Source of the DNA: Polaromonas sp.
GTDB taxonomy: Bacteria; Pseudomonadota; Gammaproteobacteria; Burkholderiales; Burkholderiaceae_C
Assembly: GCF_029945685.1 (NCBI RefSeq)
Contig: NZ_JAQSDA010000025.1
Location: forward strand, 248,001 to 312,000
DNA length: 64,000 nucleotides
Reading direction: 5' to 3'
In this document: positions 34,832-48,288 of the stretch, piece by piece
Layout of the letters: every line of letters begins with the position of its first letter
How positions within the stretch are numbered: the stretch's first letter is position 1
Program-made: the position numbers and the translations under genes
Notes under the pieces: generated by a model
Told to the model about the DNA's origin: nothing
What the model saw: the letters and a program-made list of their open reading frames with translations, nothing else
Databases searched by the model: none

Positions 34832-36540
34832 CGGCCCCCACGCTCCGCACTGACGTGTCGTCGCTGCCCCCCGAGGGGGCTGAACTTGCTCGGGGCGGCC
34901 CTTCGCCGCGTTCGACGGCCCCCACGCCCGGCACGGAGGTGTCCTGTCTTCTTGAGGTCAAGAATCTGCGCGTGTCCTTCGCCGGCAAGGAGGTTGTGCG
35001 CGGCATCGACTTTTCCATCCAGCCCGGTGAAAAACTCGCGCTGGTCGGGGAGTCGGGCTCCGGAAAAACCGTCACCGCACTGAGCCTGCTGCGCCTCGTG
35101 CAGAACGCTGCCATCAGCGGCAAGGCGACCTTCGCCGGACATGACGGGGCTGTCGACCTGCTGTCCCTGCCCGAGCGGGCCTTGCGCGGTATCCGCGGCC
35201 AGGACATCGCGATGATTTTCCAGGAGCCGATGACGGCCCTGAACCCGCTGTTCACCGTGGGTGAGCAGATTGCCGAAGTCCTGCAGCTGAAAAAGGCCCT
35301 GACGCCCGCCGAATCTGCGCAGGCAGCTATTAAATTGCTAGCGGATACCGGCATCCCCGAGGCCGCCCGGCGTGCGGGCTCCTACCCGCACCAGCTCTCG
35401 GGCGGCCAGCGCCAGCGCGCCATGATTGCCATGGCGCTGGCCTGTCAGCCCAAATTGTTGCTGGCCGACGAGCCGACCACGGCGCTGGATGTCACGCTGC
35501 GCACGCAGATCCTGGACCTGCTGACCGGGCTGCAGCAGCGCAACGGCATGGCGGTGCTCCTGATCACCCACGACCTGAACCTGGTTCGGCGCTTTGCCGA
35601 CCGCATTGCCGTGATGGAGGACGGGCGCATTGTGGAGACCGGGCCGGTGGCGCAGGTGTTCGAGCAGCCGCAGCATGCCTACACCCGCAAACTGATCGAC
35701 AGCCGGCCGGCACGCGATGTGGTGGAGCGCCGGGTTGACCCGGCCGCCGCCGCGGTGCTGCAGGCCCGGGACCTGCGGGTGACGTACCCGCTGCCGATTC
35801 CCGGGGTGCGCGGCTGGTTTCGCAAGGGCGAGTTTGTGGCACTCCATGGCGCCAGTTTCCAGGTCCCCGCCGGCCAGACCCTGGGGGTGATCGGGGAGTC
35901 CGGGTCGGGCAAATCCACGCTGGCCCTGGCCGCGCTGGGCCTGCATCCGCACCAGGGGCAGCTGCTGGCGGCGGGCCAGGCCTGGAGCGGCGATGCGGCC
36001 GCCAACAAACGTATCCGCCGCGCGGTGCAGGTGGTGTTCCAGGACCCGTTTTCCTCGCTCTCGCCGCGCATGACGGTCGAGGAAATTGTCGGGGAAGGCC
36101 TGCGCGTGCACGAGCCGGGGCTGTCCGCCGGCCAGCGGCGTGAGCGGGTGCTGCAGGCGCTGGCGGAGGTGGGCATGGGCGAGACGCAGTTTCCGGGGTT
36201 GTTACAGCGTTATCCGCACGAGTTTTCCGGGGGCCAGCGCCAGCGCCTGGCGATTGCCCGGGCCCTGATCATCCAGCCCCAATTGCTGGTGCTGGACGAA
36301 CCGACCAGCGCCCTGGACGTGACGATCCAGAAACAGGTGCTTCAGCTGCTGCAAAAACTCCAGCGCGAGCATGGCCTGAGCTACCTGTTGATCACCCACG
36401 ACGTGGACGTGATCCGGGCCATGGCGCACCAGGTCATGGTGCTCAAGGACGGCGAGGTGCTGGAAGCCGGCAGCGTGGACGAGGTGCTGGAGCGGCCGCA
36501 GCATCCTTACACCCAGACCCTGGTGGCGGCACAAGGCTGA
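34828..36540 (+). CDS. yejF: Peptide ABC transporter duplicated ATPase YejF
   Basis: 570 aa starting in the yejE stop (ATGA); the ORF track starts inside yejE. Two ATPase halves: Walker A GESGSGKTVTAL and GESGSGKSTLALAA, signatures LSGGQRQRAMIAMAL and FSGGQRQRLAIARAL, Walker B LLLADEPTTALD and LLVLDEPTSALD. The first ~40 residues (TAPTLRTDVSSLPPEGAELA...) are translated from a C/G-rich repeat and precede the true start of homology, LLEVKNLRVSFAGKE. A partial E60 copy underlies SAQAAIKLLA near residue 167. Confidence 0.94.
   Translation: MTAPTLRTDVSSLPPEGAELARGGPSPRSTAPTPGTEVSCLLEVKNLRVSFAGKEVVRGIDFSIQPGEKLALVGESGSGKTVTALSLLRLVQNAAISGKATFAGHDGAVDLLSLPERALRGIRGQDIAMIFQEPMTALNPLFTVGEQIAEVLQLKKALTPAESAQAAIKLLADTGIPEAARRAGSYPHQLSGGQRQRAMIAMALACQPKLLLADEPTTALDVTLRTQILDLLTGLQQRNGMAVLLITHDLNLVRRFADRIAVMEDGRIVETGPVAQVFEQPQHAYTRKLIDSRPARDVVERRVDPAAAAVLQARDLRVTYPLPIPGVRGWFRKGEFVALHGASFQVPAGQTLGVIGESGSGKSTLALAALGLHPHQGQLLAAGQAWSGDAAANKRIRRAVQVVFQDPFSSLSPRMTVEEIVGEGLRVHEPGLSAGQRRERVLQALAEVGMGETQFPGLLQRYPHEFSGGQRQRLAIARALIIQPQLLVLDEPTSALDVTIQKQVLQLLQKLQREHGLSYLLITHDVDVIRAMAHQVMVLKDGEVLEAGSVDEVLERPQHPYTQTLVAAQG
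34832..34944 (+). repeat. C/G-rich dispersed element translated as the YejF N-terminus, copy 3
   Basis: GGCCCCCACGCTCCGCACTG, CGCTGCCCCCCGAGGGGGCT, CTCGGGGCGGCCC, closely matching the copy at 24.0 kb. An imperfect direct repeat flanks the core (ACGGCCCCCACGCTCCGCAC and ACGGCCCCCACGCCCGGCAC), encoding TAPTLRTDVS and TAPTPGTEVS. Confidence 0.8.
35317..35342 (-). repeat. Possible E60 remnant inside yejF
   Basis: GCGCAGGCAGCTATTAAATT followed by GCTAGC. It matches the GCGC..GCAGCTAT..A..TAGC core of E60 in the same frame as the truB copy (AQAAIK), but is short enough to be chance. Confidence 0.4.
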
Positions 36541-36657
36541 CGCGAACTCTGTCAATTCAGGCCATTATTTTCTGATTTCGCCGCTTTCCCCGGAATTTGC
36601 GGATACCGCACCGGCCCGGCCTGCGCGAGCGGCAGTGAATTCCGGCATGTAAACTGC

Positions 36658-36686
36658 TTGCACAGGCGTCAGCAGCAGGTTACAAT
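36658..36686 (+). promoter_or_regulatory. Sigma-70 promoter of the rimP-nusA-infB operon
   Basis: TTGCAC (36658-36663) and TACAAT (36681-36686) are separated by exactly 17 bases. The expected start is near 36693, about 95 bases before rimP and just before a terminator-like hairpin. Confidence 0.8.
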
Positions 36687-36702
36687 ATGCGCTTCACGAC
36701 CA

Positions 36703-36733
36703 AATGGGCGGGTTTTCACCGCCCATTTTTTTT
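36703..36733 (+). terminator. Leader terminator/attenuator before rimP
   Basis: AATGGGCGG-GTTTTCA-CCGCCCATT with a perfect 9-bp stem and eight T residues. It lies only ~10 bases after the predicted transcription start and before rimP, so transcripts must read through it to reach the operon. Confidence 0.85.
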
Positions 36734-36786
36734 GGGCGTTTGTTTTTGCAACCCTGACTTTTACGAAGCTGCTTTTTTAGAACTGA

Positions 36787-37362
36787 ATGGCATTACACGA
36801 GACGATTGAGCAAACAGTCACAGGACTGGGTTACGAGCTGGTGGACATCGAGCGCACCGCCGGTGGTTTGCTGCGCGTGACGATTGACCAGCCTTATGTC
36901 CAGGGTGCCGAACAGTTCATCAATGCGGAAGACTGCGAAAAAGTCACGCGCCAGCTGCAGTTTGTGCTGGAAGTGGAAGGGGCCGCGTATTCCCGCCTCG
37001 AAGTGAGCTCGCCGGGCATAGACCGCCCCTTGCGCAGCGAAAAGGATTTCGAGCGGTTTGCAGGCGAGTTGATCGACCTCACGCTGAAGGCGCCCATCGG
37101 GGCGGCGGCCGCGGCCGGGTCCGGCGTGTCGGCCAGCCGTAAAAAATTCCGCGGCACGCTCGAGCGTGCGGCTTCCGGGTGGCAGATTGTGTGGAGCGAA
37201 GAGCCCGCCGTCAAACCCGGGCAAAAGATAAGCAAGAAGAGGATTCCCGCACCGCTGCAGGCGCTGGGTTTCACGCTGGATGAAATAGTGCAGGCGCGTC
37301 TGGCGCCCGTTGTCGACTTCAAGGGGCGCCGGCCGAAAAGCGCACCCGCCACAGAGATATAA
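36787..37362 (+). CDS. rimP: Ribosome maturation factor RimP
   Basis: 191 aa. N-terminal [20 protein letters not shown], then [17 protein letters not shown] and [20 protein letters not shown], the RimP signature; the C-terminal SH3-like domain is less conserved and carries an Ala/Gly-rich insert ([16 protein letters not shown]). RimP assists 30S subunit assembly. First gene of rimP-nusA-infB-rbfA-truB, 19 bases before nusA. Confidence 0.96.
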   Translation: MALHETIEQTVTGLGYELVDIERTAGGLLRVTIDQPYVQGAEQFINAEDCEKVTRQLQFVLEVEGAAYSRLEVSSPGIDRPLRSEKDFERFAGELIDLTLKAPIGAAAAAGSGVSASRKKFRGTLERAASGWQIVWSEEPAVKPGQKISKKRIPAPLQALGFTLDEIVQARLAPVVDFKGRRPKSAPATEI

Positions 37363-37381
37363 AGAAAGGCAGGCTTGTGAA

Positions 37382-38902
37382 ATGAATCGCGAACTGTTGA
37401 TGTTGGTTGATGCCATATCGCGTGAGAAAAATGTTGAACGTGACGTCGTCTTTGGCGCGGTCGAGCTTGCGCTCGCCTCGGCCACCAAAAAGGTGTACGC
37501 AGACGGTGTAGACATCCGCGTGGTGGTGGACCGTGATAGCGGCAACTACGAAACCTTCCGTCGCTGGCTGGTGGTGCCTGACGAAGCCGGTCTGCAAAAC
37601 CCCGAAGCCGAAGAGCTGGTCAGCGATGCGCGCGACGAGATCGCGGACATCGAAGAAGGCGACTACATCGAAAAGCCGGTCGAAAGCCTGCCGATCGGCC
37701 GCATTGGCGCACAAGCGGCCAAACAGGTCATCCTGCAGAAAATCCGTGACGCCGAGCGCGAGATGCTGCTCAACGACTTCATGTCACGCGGCGAGAAAAT
37801 TTTTGTCGGCACCGTCAAGCGCATGGACAAGGGCGACATCATTGTCGAATCCGGCCGTGTTGAGGGCCGACTGCGCCGCAGCGACATGATTCCGAAGGAA
37901 AACCTGCGCTCCGGTGACCGCGTTCGCGCCATGATCATGGAAGTTGACAACACCCTGCGTGGTGCACCCATCATCCTGTCGCGCACCGCGCCCGAGTTCA
38001 TGATCGAGCTGTTCCGCCAGGAAGTGCCCGAGATCGAGCAGGGCCTGCTGGAGATCAAATCCTGCGCCCGCGACCCTGGTTCGCGCGCCAAGATTGCCGT
38101 GCTGTCGCACGACAAACGCGTCGATCCGATCGGCACCTGTGTCGGCGTGCGCGGCACCCGTGTCAACGGCGTGACCAACGAACTCGCCGGCGAACGTGTC
38201 GACATCGTGCTGTGGAGCGAGGATCCGGCCCAGTTCGTGATTGGTGCGCTGGCCCCGGCCAACGTGTCGTCCATCGTGGTGGACGAAGAGCGTCACGCCA
38301 TGGATGTCGTGGTGGACGAGGAAAACCTCGCCATCTCGATCGGCCGTGGCGGGCAGAACGTGCGCCTTGCCGCAGAACTGACCGGCTGGAAGATCAACAT
38401 CATGACGGCCGACGAGTCTGCCGAGAAGCAGGCGACCGAGACCGACACCAGCCGCAAGCTTTTCATGGAAAAACTCGATGTGGACGAGGAAATCGCCGAC
38501 ATCCTGATCTCCGAAGGCTTCACCAGCCTGGAAGAAGTCGCCTATGTGCCGCTCCAGGAAATGCTGGAGATCGAGTCCTTCGACGAGGACACGGTCAACG
38601 AACTGCGCACGCGCGCCAAGGACGCCTTGCTGACGATGGAAATCGCCAGGGAAGAAGATGTTGAGGGCGTTTCGCAGAACCTTCGCGATGTCGAAGGCCT
38701 GACGCCGGAACTGATTGCCAAATTGACCGATGCGGGCGTGAGCACCCGTGACGACCTGGCCGATCTGGCCGTCGATGAATTAACCGATATCACCGGCCAG
38801 TCTGCGGACGAAGCCAAAGCCCTGATCATGACCGCACGCGCGCACTGGTTTGCCGATGAGGCTGCAGAGCCCGCCGCGCCGGCAACGGCCCAAGAGCAAT
38901 GA
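37382..38902 (+). CDS. nusA: Transcription termination/antitermination factor NusA
   Basis: 506 aa from the ATG giving [20 protein letters not shown]; the ORF track starts inside rimP. It has an N-terminal RNA-polymerase-binding domain, S1 ([20 protein letters not shown]), KH domains ([45 protein letters not shown]) and two C-terminal acidic repeats, as in proteobacterial NusA. It controls pausing, termination and rRNA antitermination; the leader terminator upstream could be a point of autoregulation, as in other bacteria. Confidence 0.97.
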   Translation: MNRELLMLVDAISREKNVERDVVFGAVELALASATKKVYADGVDIRVVVDRDSGNYETFRRWLVVPDEAGLQNPEAEELVSDARDEIADIEEGDYIEKPVESLPIGRIGAQAAKQVILQKIRDAEREMLLNDFMSRGEKIFVGTVKRMDKGDIIVESGRVEGRLRRSDMIPKENLRSGDRVRAMIMEVDNTLRGAPIILSRTAPEFMIELFRQEVPEIEQGLLEIKSCARDPGSRAKIAVLSHDKRVDPIGTCVGVRGTRVNGVTNELAGERVDIVLWSEDPAQFVIGALAPANVSSIVVDEERHAMDVVVDEENLAISIGRGGQNVRLAAELTGWKINIMTADESAEKQATETDTSRKLFMEKLDVDEEIADILISEGFTSLEEVAYVPLQEMLEIESFDEDTVNELRTRAKDALLTMEIAREEDVEGVSQNLRDVEGLTPELIAKLTDAGVSTRDDLADLAVDELTDITGQSADEAKALIMTARAHWFADEAAEPAAPATAQEQ

Positions 38903-38929
38903 TCATGGAGGCCAGCAGGAAAAAAACAT

Positions 38930-41827
<2,898 letters not shown>

Positions 41828-41886
41828 TCGCCGCAAGGCAGGCTGTCCCGAAAGGGCAGCCCGCCGACCGGCAGGCCTACTCACCC

Positions 41887-42255
41887 ATGCGTAAAAAATC
41901 ATCCACCCCGAATCGCGGTTTTCGCGTCGCCGACCAGATCCAGCGCGATCTGACGGAGCTGATCGCGCGCGAACTCAAAGACCCGCGGGTCGGGATGGTG
42001 ACCATCCAGGCCGTCGAGGTGACGCCCGACTACGCGCATGCCAAGGTGTTTTTCAGCGTGCTGATCGGTGACCCGAAAGAATGCGAAACAGCACTGAACC
42101 AGGCCGCTGGTTTTCTGCGCAACGGCCTGTTCAAGAAGCTGATGATCCACACGGTGCCGACCCTGCATTTCCAGTTTGACCGCACGACCGAACGTGCGGC
42201 CGACATGAACGCCCTGATTGCCAAGGCGGTTTCCTCCCGCTCCCAGGACGATTGA
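41887..42255 (+). CDS. rbfA: Ribosome-binding factor A
   Basis: 122 aa. [40 protein letters not shown] and [19 protein letters not shown] are the RbfA pattern. KH-like fold; matures the 5' end of 16S rRNA and supports cold growth. Between infB and truB in the standard order. The 89-base gap to truB contains a degenerate inverted pair GACAGGTTCAGG ... CGAGCCTGTCGG, another short dispersed-type palindrome. Confidence 0.96.
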   Translation: MRKKSSTPNRGFRVADQIQRDLTELIARELKDPRVGMVTIQAVEVTPDYAHAKVFFSVLIGDPKECETALNQAAGFLRNGLFKKLMIHTVPTLHFQFDRTTERAADMNALIAKAVSSRSQDD

Positions 42256-42344
42256 GTTCGCGCCGTTTCCCTTGATGACAGGTTCAGGGACAACGGTGCC
42301 AACGAAACGCCGGGCTTGCCCGCGCGTCGAGCCTGTCGGAATTT

Positions 42345-43361
42345 ATGACGCAAACTTCTCCTCATCGCCAAAAGATACAGCGCCGTCCCGTGCATGGCGT
42401 GTTGTTGCTCGACAAGCCGCTGGGCCTGTCGAGCAATCAGGCCTTGCAGAAAGCGAAGTGGCTGCTGCGTGCGGACAAGGCCGGTCATACCGGCACGCTG
42501 GACCCGCTGGCGACCGGCGTGTTGCCCCTGTGTTTCGGCGCGGCCACCAAGTTCAGCCAGTTGCAGCTCGACGCCGACAAGACCTACGAAGCCGTGCTGC
42601 TGCTGGGCCAGAAAACCAGTACCGCCGATGCCGAAGGCGAGGTGATTGAAACGCGCCCGGTTCCGGCCATCACTTTGGCGCTGCTGGACGAGTTGACGCG
42701 TCGTTTCACCGGGTCGCAAACCCAGGTCCCGCCCATGTATTCGGCCCTGAAGAAGGATGGCAAGGCGCTGTACGAATATGCGCGCAAGGGCCAGGACGTG
42801 GAGCGGGAAGCCCGTCACATCACCATTTACAAGCTGAATATGGCTCCGGCCCTTGATCCACGGGCGCAAGCAGCTATCAAAATCATAGTGTCGTGCAGCA
42901 AGGGTACCTACATCCGCACGCTCGGCGAGGACATCGGCGAGGCCATCGGCTGCGGCGCCCACCTGGGCTCGCTGCGGCGGCTGGAGACCGGCGGTTACAC
43001 CGACCGCCAGTGCGTGAGTCTGCCTGTGCTCGAAGCCATGAGCGAGGCCGAACGTGAGGCCTGTTTGCTGCCGGTGCAGTCGCTGGTGGCCGCTTTTCCG
43101 TCTGTCACATTGGACGCCGATGATGCAGGGCGCTTCCTGAGCGGCCTGCGTCGCCGCGGCAGCCCGGGCCAGTGGGGGCCTGACGCCGCGCTGGTGCAGG
43201 TCTTCGGGTCTGATCCTGCGGCTTTCCTGGGCTCGGCCCATGTCACCGCCGATGAATTGATCCCCGGGCGCCTGCTCAGCCCGATTGAAATCCAGGACAT
43301 GCTGATTGCCTGCCCGTCCCCCTCTTCCAGCCCTGCGGCGCCTGCCGCACTGGCCCATTAA
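42345..43361 (+). CDS. truB: tRNA pseudouridine(55) synthase TruB
   Basis: 338 aa. VHGVLLLDKPLGLSSNQALQ, and the catalytic Asp 53 in GHTGTLDPLATGVLPLC; the YxA motif appears as ADKTYEAVLLLG; CSKGTYIRTLGEDIG is the late conserved block. It makes pseudouridine 55 in the T loop of tRNAs. Residues ~166-182 (APALDPRAQAAIKIIV) are encoded by an E60 element placed just before CSKGTYIR, so a beta-strand of the family has been built from repeat sequence. The C-terminal PUA-like region is short and Pro/Ala-rich. Confidence 0.96.
   Translation: MTQTSPHRQKIQRRPVHGVLLLDKPLGLSSNQALQKAKWLLRADKAGHTGTLDPLATGVLPLCFGAATKFSQLQLDADKTYEAVLLLGQKTSTADAEGEVIETRPVPAITLALLDELTRRFTGSQTQVPPMYSALKKDGKALYEYARKGQDVEREARHITIYKLNMAPALDPRAQAAIKIIVSCSKGTYIRTLGEDIGEAIGCGAHLGSLRRLETGGYTDRQCVSLPVLEAMSEAEREACLLPVQSLVAAFPSVTLDADDAGRFLSGLRRRGSPGQWGPDAALVQVFGSDPAAFLGSAHVTADELIPGRLLSPIEIQDMLIACPSPSSSPAAPAALAH
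42841..42890 (-). repeat. E60 dispersed element inside truB
   Basis: TGGCTCCGGCCCTTGATCCA followed by CGGGCGCAAGCAGCTATC and AAAATCATAG. Complete copy, in frame, encoding APALDPRAQAAIKII. Confidence 0.9.
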
Positions 43362-43396
43362 CCAGCCACCGAATTGAAGTTTTTAGAAAGCGAACC

Positions 43397-45220
<1,824 letters not shown>

Positions 45221-45221
45221 G

Positions 45222-45320
45222 CCCCCACGTTCGCTCATTTCCTGTAGCTCTCTGCCCCCCGGGGGGGCGCTGCGCCTGCGGGCTGGCAAAGCCAGTCCCG
45301 CGGCCCCGGCGGGCATGAAG
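45222..45320 (+). repeat. C/G-rich dispersed element after typA, copy 4
   Basis: CCCCCACGTTCGCTCATTTC, CTCTGCCCCCCGGGGGGGCG, then GCGGGCTGGCAAAGCCAGTC. Same layout as the yejB-yejE copy. It lies between the typA stop and its terminator. Confidence 0.8.
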
Positions 45321-45357
45321 TCGGGGAGGGCGGCGACAGGGTTGAGCGCCTGAACAC

Positions 45358-45391
45358 GGCCGCTGTGCGCTTCGCTCCCAGCGGCCTTTTT
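45358..45391 (+). terminator. Intrinsic terminator after typA
   Basis: GGCCGCTG ... CAGCGGCC, a perfect 8-bp stem, followed by TTTTT. It ends the typA transcript before the EamA transporter gene. Confidence 0.85.
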
Positions 45392-45429
45392 ACTTTGTAC
45401 AGGGATGTCCGTCCGAAACTCTTGCAATC

Positions 45430-46314
45430 ATGAAACTCACGCATTCCAGAGCCGTCCTCCTGATGATCGCCATCACGCTGATGTGGTCGATCGCCGGGGT
45501 GGTGACGCGCCATCTTGAATCGGCCCGCAGTTTTGAAGTGACCTTCTGGCGCAGTTTTTTCACGCTGCTGTCCTTGCTGGTCCTGCTGCCGCTGTTCCAG
45601 GGACGCGCGGTGTTCTCCAGAATCCGCCATGCGGGCCGCTTCCTGTGGCTGTCGGGGGTCTGCTGGAGCATCATGTTCACTGCCTTCATGCTGGCGCTGA
45701 CCATGACCAGTGTGGCCAATGTGCTGGTCACCATGGCGCTCGGGCCTTTCCTGACCGCGCTGATCGCCCGGGTGTTCATCGGCCACCGGATCGCGCCCCG
45801 CACCTGGTTCGCGATTGCCGTGGCCGGCGTGGGCATTGCCTGGATGTACGGCAGCCAGCTCAGCTTGGGCGGCGGTATCGCGCAGTTCGCCGGCACGCTG
45901 GTGGCCTTGCTGGTGCCCATGGCCGCGGCCGTGAACTGGACGGTGGTGCAGCGCAGCCAGGCGCATGGCGAAAGAATCGACCTGGTGCCGGCCGTGCTGG
46001 TGGGCGCCGCGATTTCTTCGCTGCTCACGCTGCCGCTGGCGTTTCCGTTTGTGGCGACGCCGCACGACATCGGCCTGCTGGCCCTGCTGGGCCTGGTCCA
46101 GCTGGCGATCCCCTGCGTGCTGTCGGTGGTCTGTGCCCGGGTGCTGAAGGCGCCCGAGATGGCCTTGCTGGCGCTGCTGGAGATCATTTTCGGCATTCTG
46201 CTGGCCTGGGCCGGCGCGGGCGAGGTGCCGGCGGCCAGTGTGCTGACCGGTGGCCTGCTGGTTATCGGGGCGCTGGTGGCCAATGAATTGATGGGATGGA
46301 GACAAAGAGCATGA
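45430..46314 (+). CDS. DMT superfamily (EamA) transporter
   Basis: 294 aa, about ten hydrophobic helices in two EamA repeats: LLMIAITLMWSIAGVVTRHL starts the first and LVALLVPMAAAVNWTVVQRS the second; ALLALLEIIFGILLAWAGAG is the usual C-terminal motif. Inner-membrane metabolite exporter of unknown substrate. It overlaps the next gene by four bases (ATGA), linking it to a 3-hydroxyisobutyryl-CoA hydrolase; this suggests, but does not show, a branched-chain amino acid related export role. Confidence 0.92.
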   Translation: MKLTHSRAVLLMIAITLMWSIAGVVTRHLESARSFEVTFWRSFFTLLSLLVLLPLFQGRAVFSRIRHAGRFLWLSGVCWSIMFTAFMLALTMTSVANVLVTMALGPFLTALIARVFIGHRIAPRTWFAIAVAGVGIAWMYGSQLSLGGGIAQFAGTLVALLVPMAAAVNWTVVQRSQAHGERIDLVPAVLVGAAISSLLTLPLAFPFVATPHDIGLLALLGLVQLAIPCVLSVVCARVLKAPEMALLALLEIIFGILLAWAGAGEVPAASVLTGGLLVIGALVANELMGWRQRA

Positions 46315-47447
46315 ACCAGACAACAACACACACACCGGCCCACAGCGAGATCCTGACCGAGGTGCGCGGGCGGGTCGGCTTCATCACGCTGAACCGGCCC
46401 AAGGCGCTCAATGCGCTGTCGCTGTCCATGGTGCGCGAGCTGGCGGCAACGCTGACGGCATGGCGCGATGACGCGGCCGTGGTGGCCGTGGCCATTCGCG
46501 GGACCAACAAGGCGGGGCGTCCCGGCACGCCGGAGAGCCTGTTCGGCGGATTTTGCGCCGGCGGCGACATCCGCTTTTTTCACCAGGCCGCGCTCGCCGG
46601 CGACACGGGCCTGGACGCGTTTTTCACCGAGGAATACCGCCTCAACCACCTGATCCACAACTATCCCAAACCCTACATTGCCTTCATGGACGGTGTGGTG
46701 ATGGGCGGTGGCATGGGAATCAGTGTCGGTGCCAGCGTCCGCATCGTGACCGAACACACCAGGATGGCCATGCCGGAAACCAACATCGGGTTGTTTCCCG
46801 ATGTCGGCGGTGGCTACTTCCTGAGCCGCTGCCCGGGCAGTGTGGGGGAGTACCTAGCGTTGACCGGGGTGGTGATTGGTGCGGACGAGGCGCTCGCCTA
46901 CGGCCTGGCCGACATCGAGCGGCCCGCTGCCAGCCTGCCGGGTCTGTGGCAGCAGCTGGGGGATCAGGCCTTTTCCGATGTTTCCGCGGCCGAGTTATGG
47001 ATTGCTACTAATTTTGTAGCTGGTGGCGCCCGTCGTGAAAGGGCTGAGGGCAGATTTGATGCTTGTTTTTCGCTGGCCCGGGTGAAACACATCGTCGATG
47101 CCCTGGAAGCCGCGAAGGACGACGACTGGGCGCAAAAGACCGCTGTCGTGCTGCGCAAACGCTCACCGCTGATGCTGCATGTGACCCTGGAGCAGATCCG
47201 CCGCGCCCGCAGCATGAGCCTGGCGGACGATCTGCGCATGGAGCGCGACATGGTGCACCACTGCTTCCACCTCCGCCCAGGCGCGGCCGGCGAAACGGTC
47301 GAGGGCATACGCGCACTGGCCGTCGACAAGGACTACACGCCGAAGTGGAACCCGGCCCGCATTGAAGACGTCAAGCCGCAGATGGTGCAGGCGTTTTTCG
47401 CCAGTCCCTGGGCGGCCGACGCGCATCCCCTTCGCGACCTCCAGTGA
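46311..47447 (+). CDS. 3-hydroxyisobutyryl-CoA hydrolase (enoyl-CoA hydratase/isomerase fold)
   Basis: 378 aa from the ATG overlapping the transporter stop; GGAG lies ten bases before. Crotonase core: VGFITLNRPKALNALSLSMV, FCAGGDIRFFHQ (oxyanion hole), MDGVVMGGGMGISVGASVRI, MPETNIGLFPDVGGGYFLSR with the catalytic Glu/Asp pair of the hydrolase type, and a long C-terminal half. Likely valine catabolism. An E60 copy is translated at about residues 230-250 (IATNFVAGGARRERAEGRFD). Confidence 0.92.
   Translation: MNQTTTHTPAHSEILTEVRGRVGFITLNRPKALNALSLSMVRELAATLTAWRDDAAVVAVAIRGTNKAGRPGTPESLFGGFCAGGDIRFFHQAALAGDTGLDAFFTEEYRLNHLIHNYPKPYIAFMDGVVMGGGMGISVGASVRIVTEHTRMAMPETNIGLFPDVGGGYFLSRCPGSVGEYLALTGVVIGADEALAYGLADIERPAASLPGLWQQLGDQAFSDVSAAELWIATNFVAGGARRERAEGRFDACFSLARVKHIVDALEAAKDDDWAQKTAVVLRKRSPLMLHVTLEQIRRARSMSLADDLRMERDMVHHCFHLRPGAAGETVEGIRALAVDKDYTPKWNPARIEDVKPQMVQAFFASPWAADAHPLRDLQ
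47001..47063 (+). repeat. E60 dispersed element inside the 3-hydroxyisobutyryl-CoA hydrolase gene
   Basis: ATTGCTACTAATTTTGTAGC, TGGTGGCGCCCGTCGTGAAA, GGGCTGAGGGCAGATTTGA. Complete copy in plus orientation, in frame; its peptide IATNFVAGGAR parallels IATKSIAGGAW in the LD-carboxypeptidase. Confidence 0.88.
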
Positions 47448-47454
47448 AGCGGCG

Positions 47455-48276
47455 CTAAAGCTGCTGGTAGACCAGCTCGGCCAGCCGCATCAGTTCCTCG
47501 CGCGCGACCGGGCCGCTCATGGCATATCCAAAGCCCTGGTCGGTCCAGTAAAACGCCGGCACCGGGCCGTCGCTGCTGTAACTGAAAGCGGTTTCTGCGT
47601 TCGCCGGCTTGCCTGCCGCAGGGCTGCCCTCAAGCGCCCCCAGGTACAGGGTCACGCGCACGCCCGCAGCGTTCTGGAACATGAACTGCGCGCGGGCGCC
47701 GCCATCCCCGGGCAGCAGCCGGCCGCCCACCAGTTCATAGCCCTGACTGGACAGCAGCGGCAGCTTGAGCGGCTTGCCCAGGCGTTTGGAGAGCCATTGC
47801 ACCAGGTGCTCCTGCTGGGCCGCGCCGACTTCCACCGGATGTCGCACTTCCGGCGCAAACACCGCATGGGCCAGCGTGGCCTGCTGCGCAAAAGCCTGGC
47901 TGGCGCGTGCTGCATGGCCTGCGGCATAAAAGGCCTTGCCGCCGAGCTGCCCGTGCGCCGTCCAGCCGACGGCAAAGGCCAGCAACACGCCGGCGGCCAT
48001 GCCACCCCAGCGCCACCAGGGGTCCAGCGCCTGCCGCTCACGCGCGCTGCGCTGCACGGTCGCCAGCAAGGTTTCAGGGATGGATTCGTCCAGCAGCTTC
48101 TGGTGCAGGCCGCGCAGTGTTTCGCGCTGGTCCTGCCAGGCCTCCAAGGTCTCGCCAGCCACGGGATCTTCCGCGACGCGTGCCATGGCGGTCGCGCGCT
48201 GTCCGGCCGTCAGTTGTCCATCGACCAGCGCATTGAGCTCGTCGTGGGTCAGGGGAGGTGTTCTTGAAGCGTCCAT
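47455..48276 (-). CDS. Anti-sigma factor (transmembrane, zinc-less type)
   Basis: 273 aa. N-terminal cytoplasmic domain LTHDELNALVDGQLTAGQRA like other anti-ECF proteins, a single transmembrane helix (WGGMAAGVLLAFAVGWTAHG) near residue 95 and a periplasmic domain with GQGYELVGGRLLPG-like and FYWTDQGFGYAMSG features typical of this betaproteobacterial group. No HxxxCxxC zinc motif is seen. It lies 12 bases after the ECF sigma gene on the same strand and most likely holds that sigma factor inactive. Confidence 0.85.
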   Translation of the reverse strand: MDASRTPPLTHDELNALVDGQLTAGQRATAMARVAEDPVAGETLEAWQDQRETLRGLHQKLLDESIPETLLATVQRSARERQALDPWWRWGGMAAGVLLAFAVGWTAHGQLGGKAFYAAGHAARASQAFAQQATLAHAVFAPEVRHPVEVGAAQQEHLVQWLSKRLGKPLKLPLLSSQGYELVGGRLLPGDGGARAQFMFQNAAGVRVTLYLGALEGSPAAGKPANAETAFSYSSDGPVPAFYWTDQGFGYAMSGPVAREELMRLAELVYQQL

Positions 48277-48288
48277 GGTGTGGGCTTG

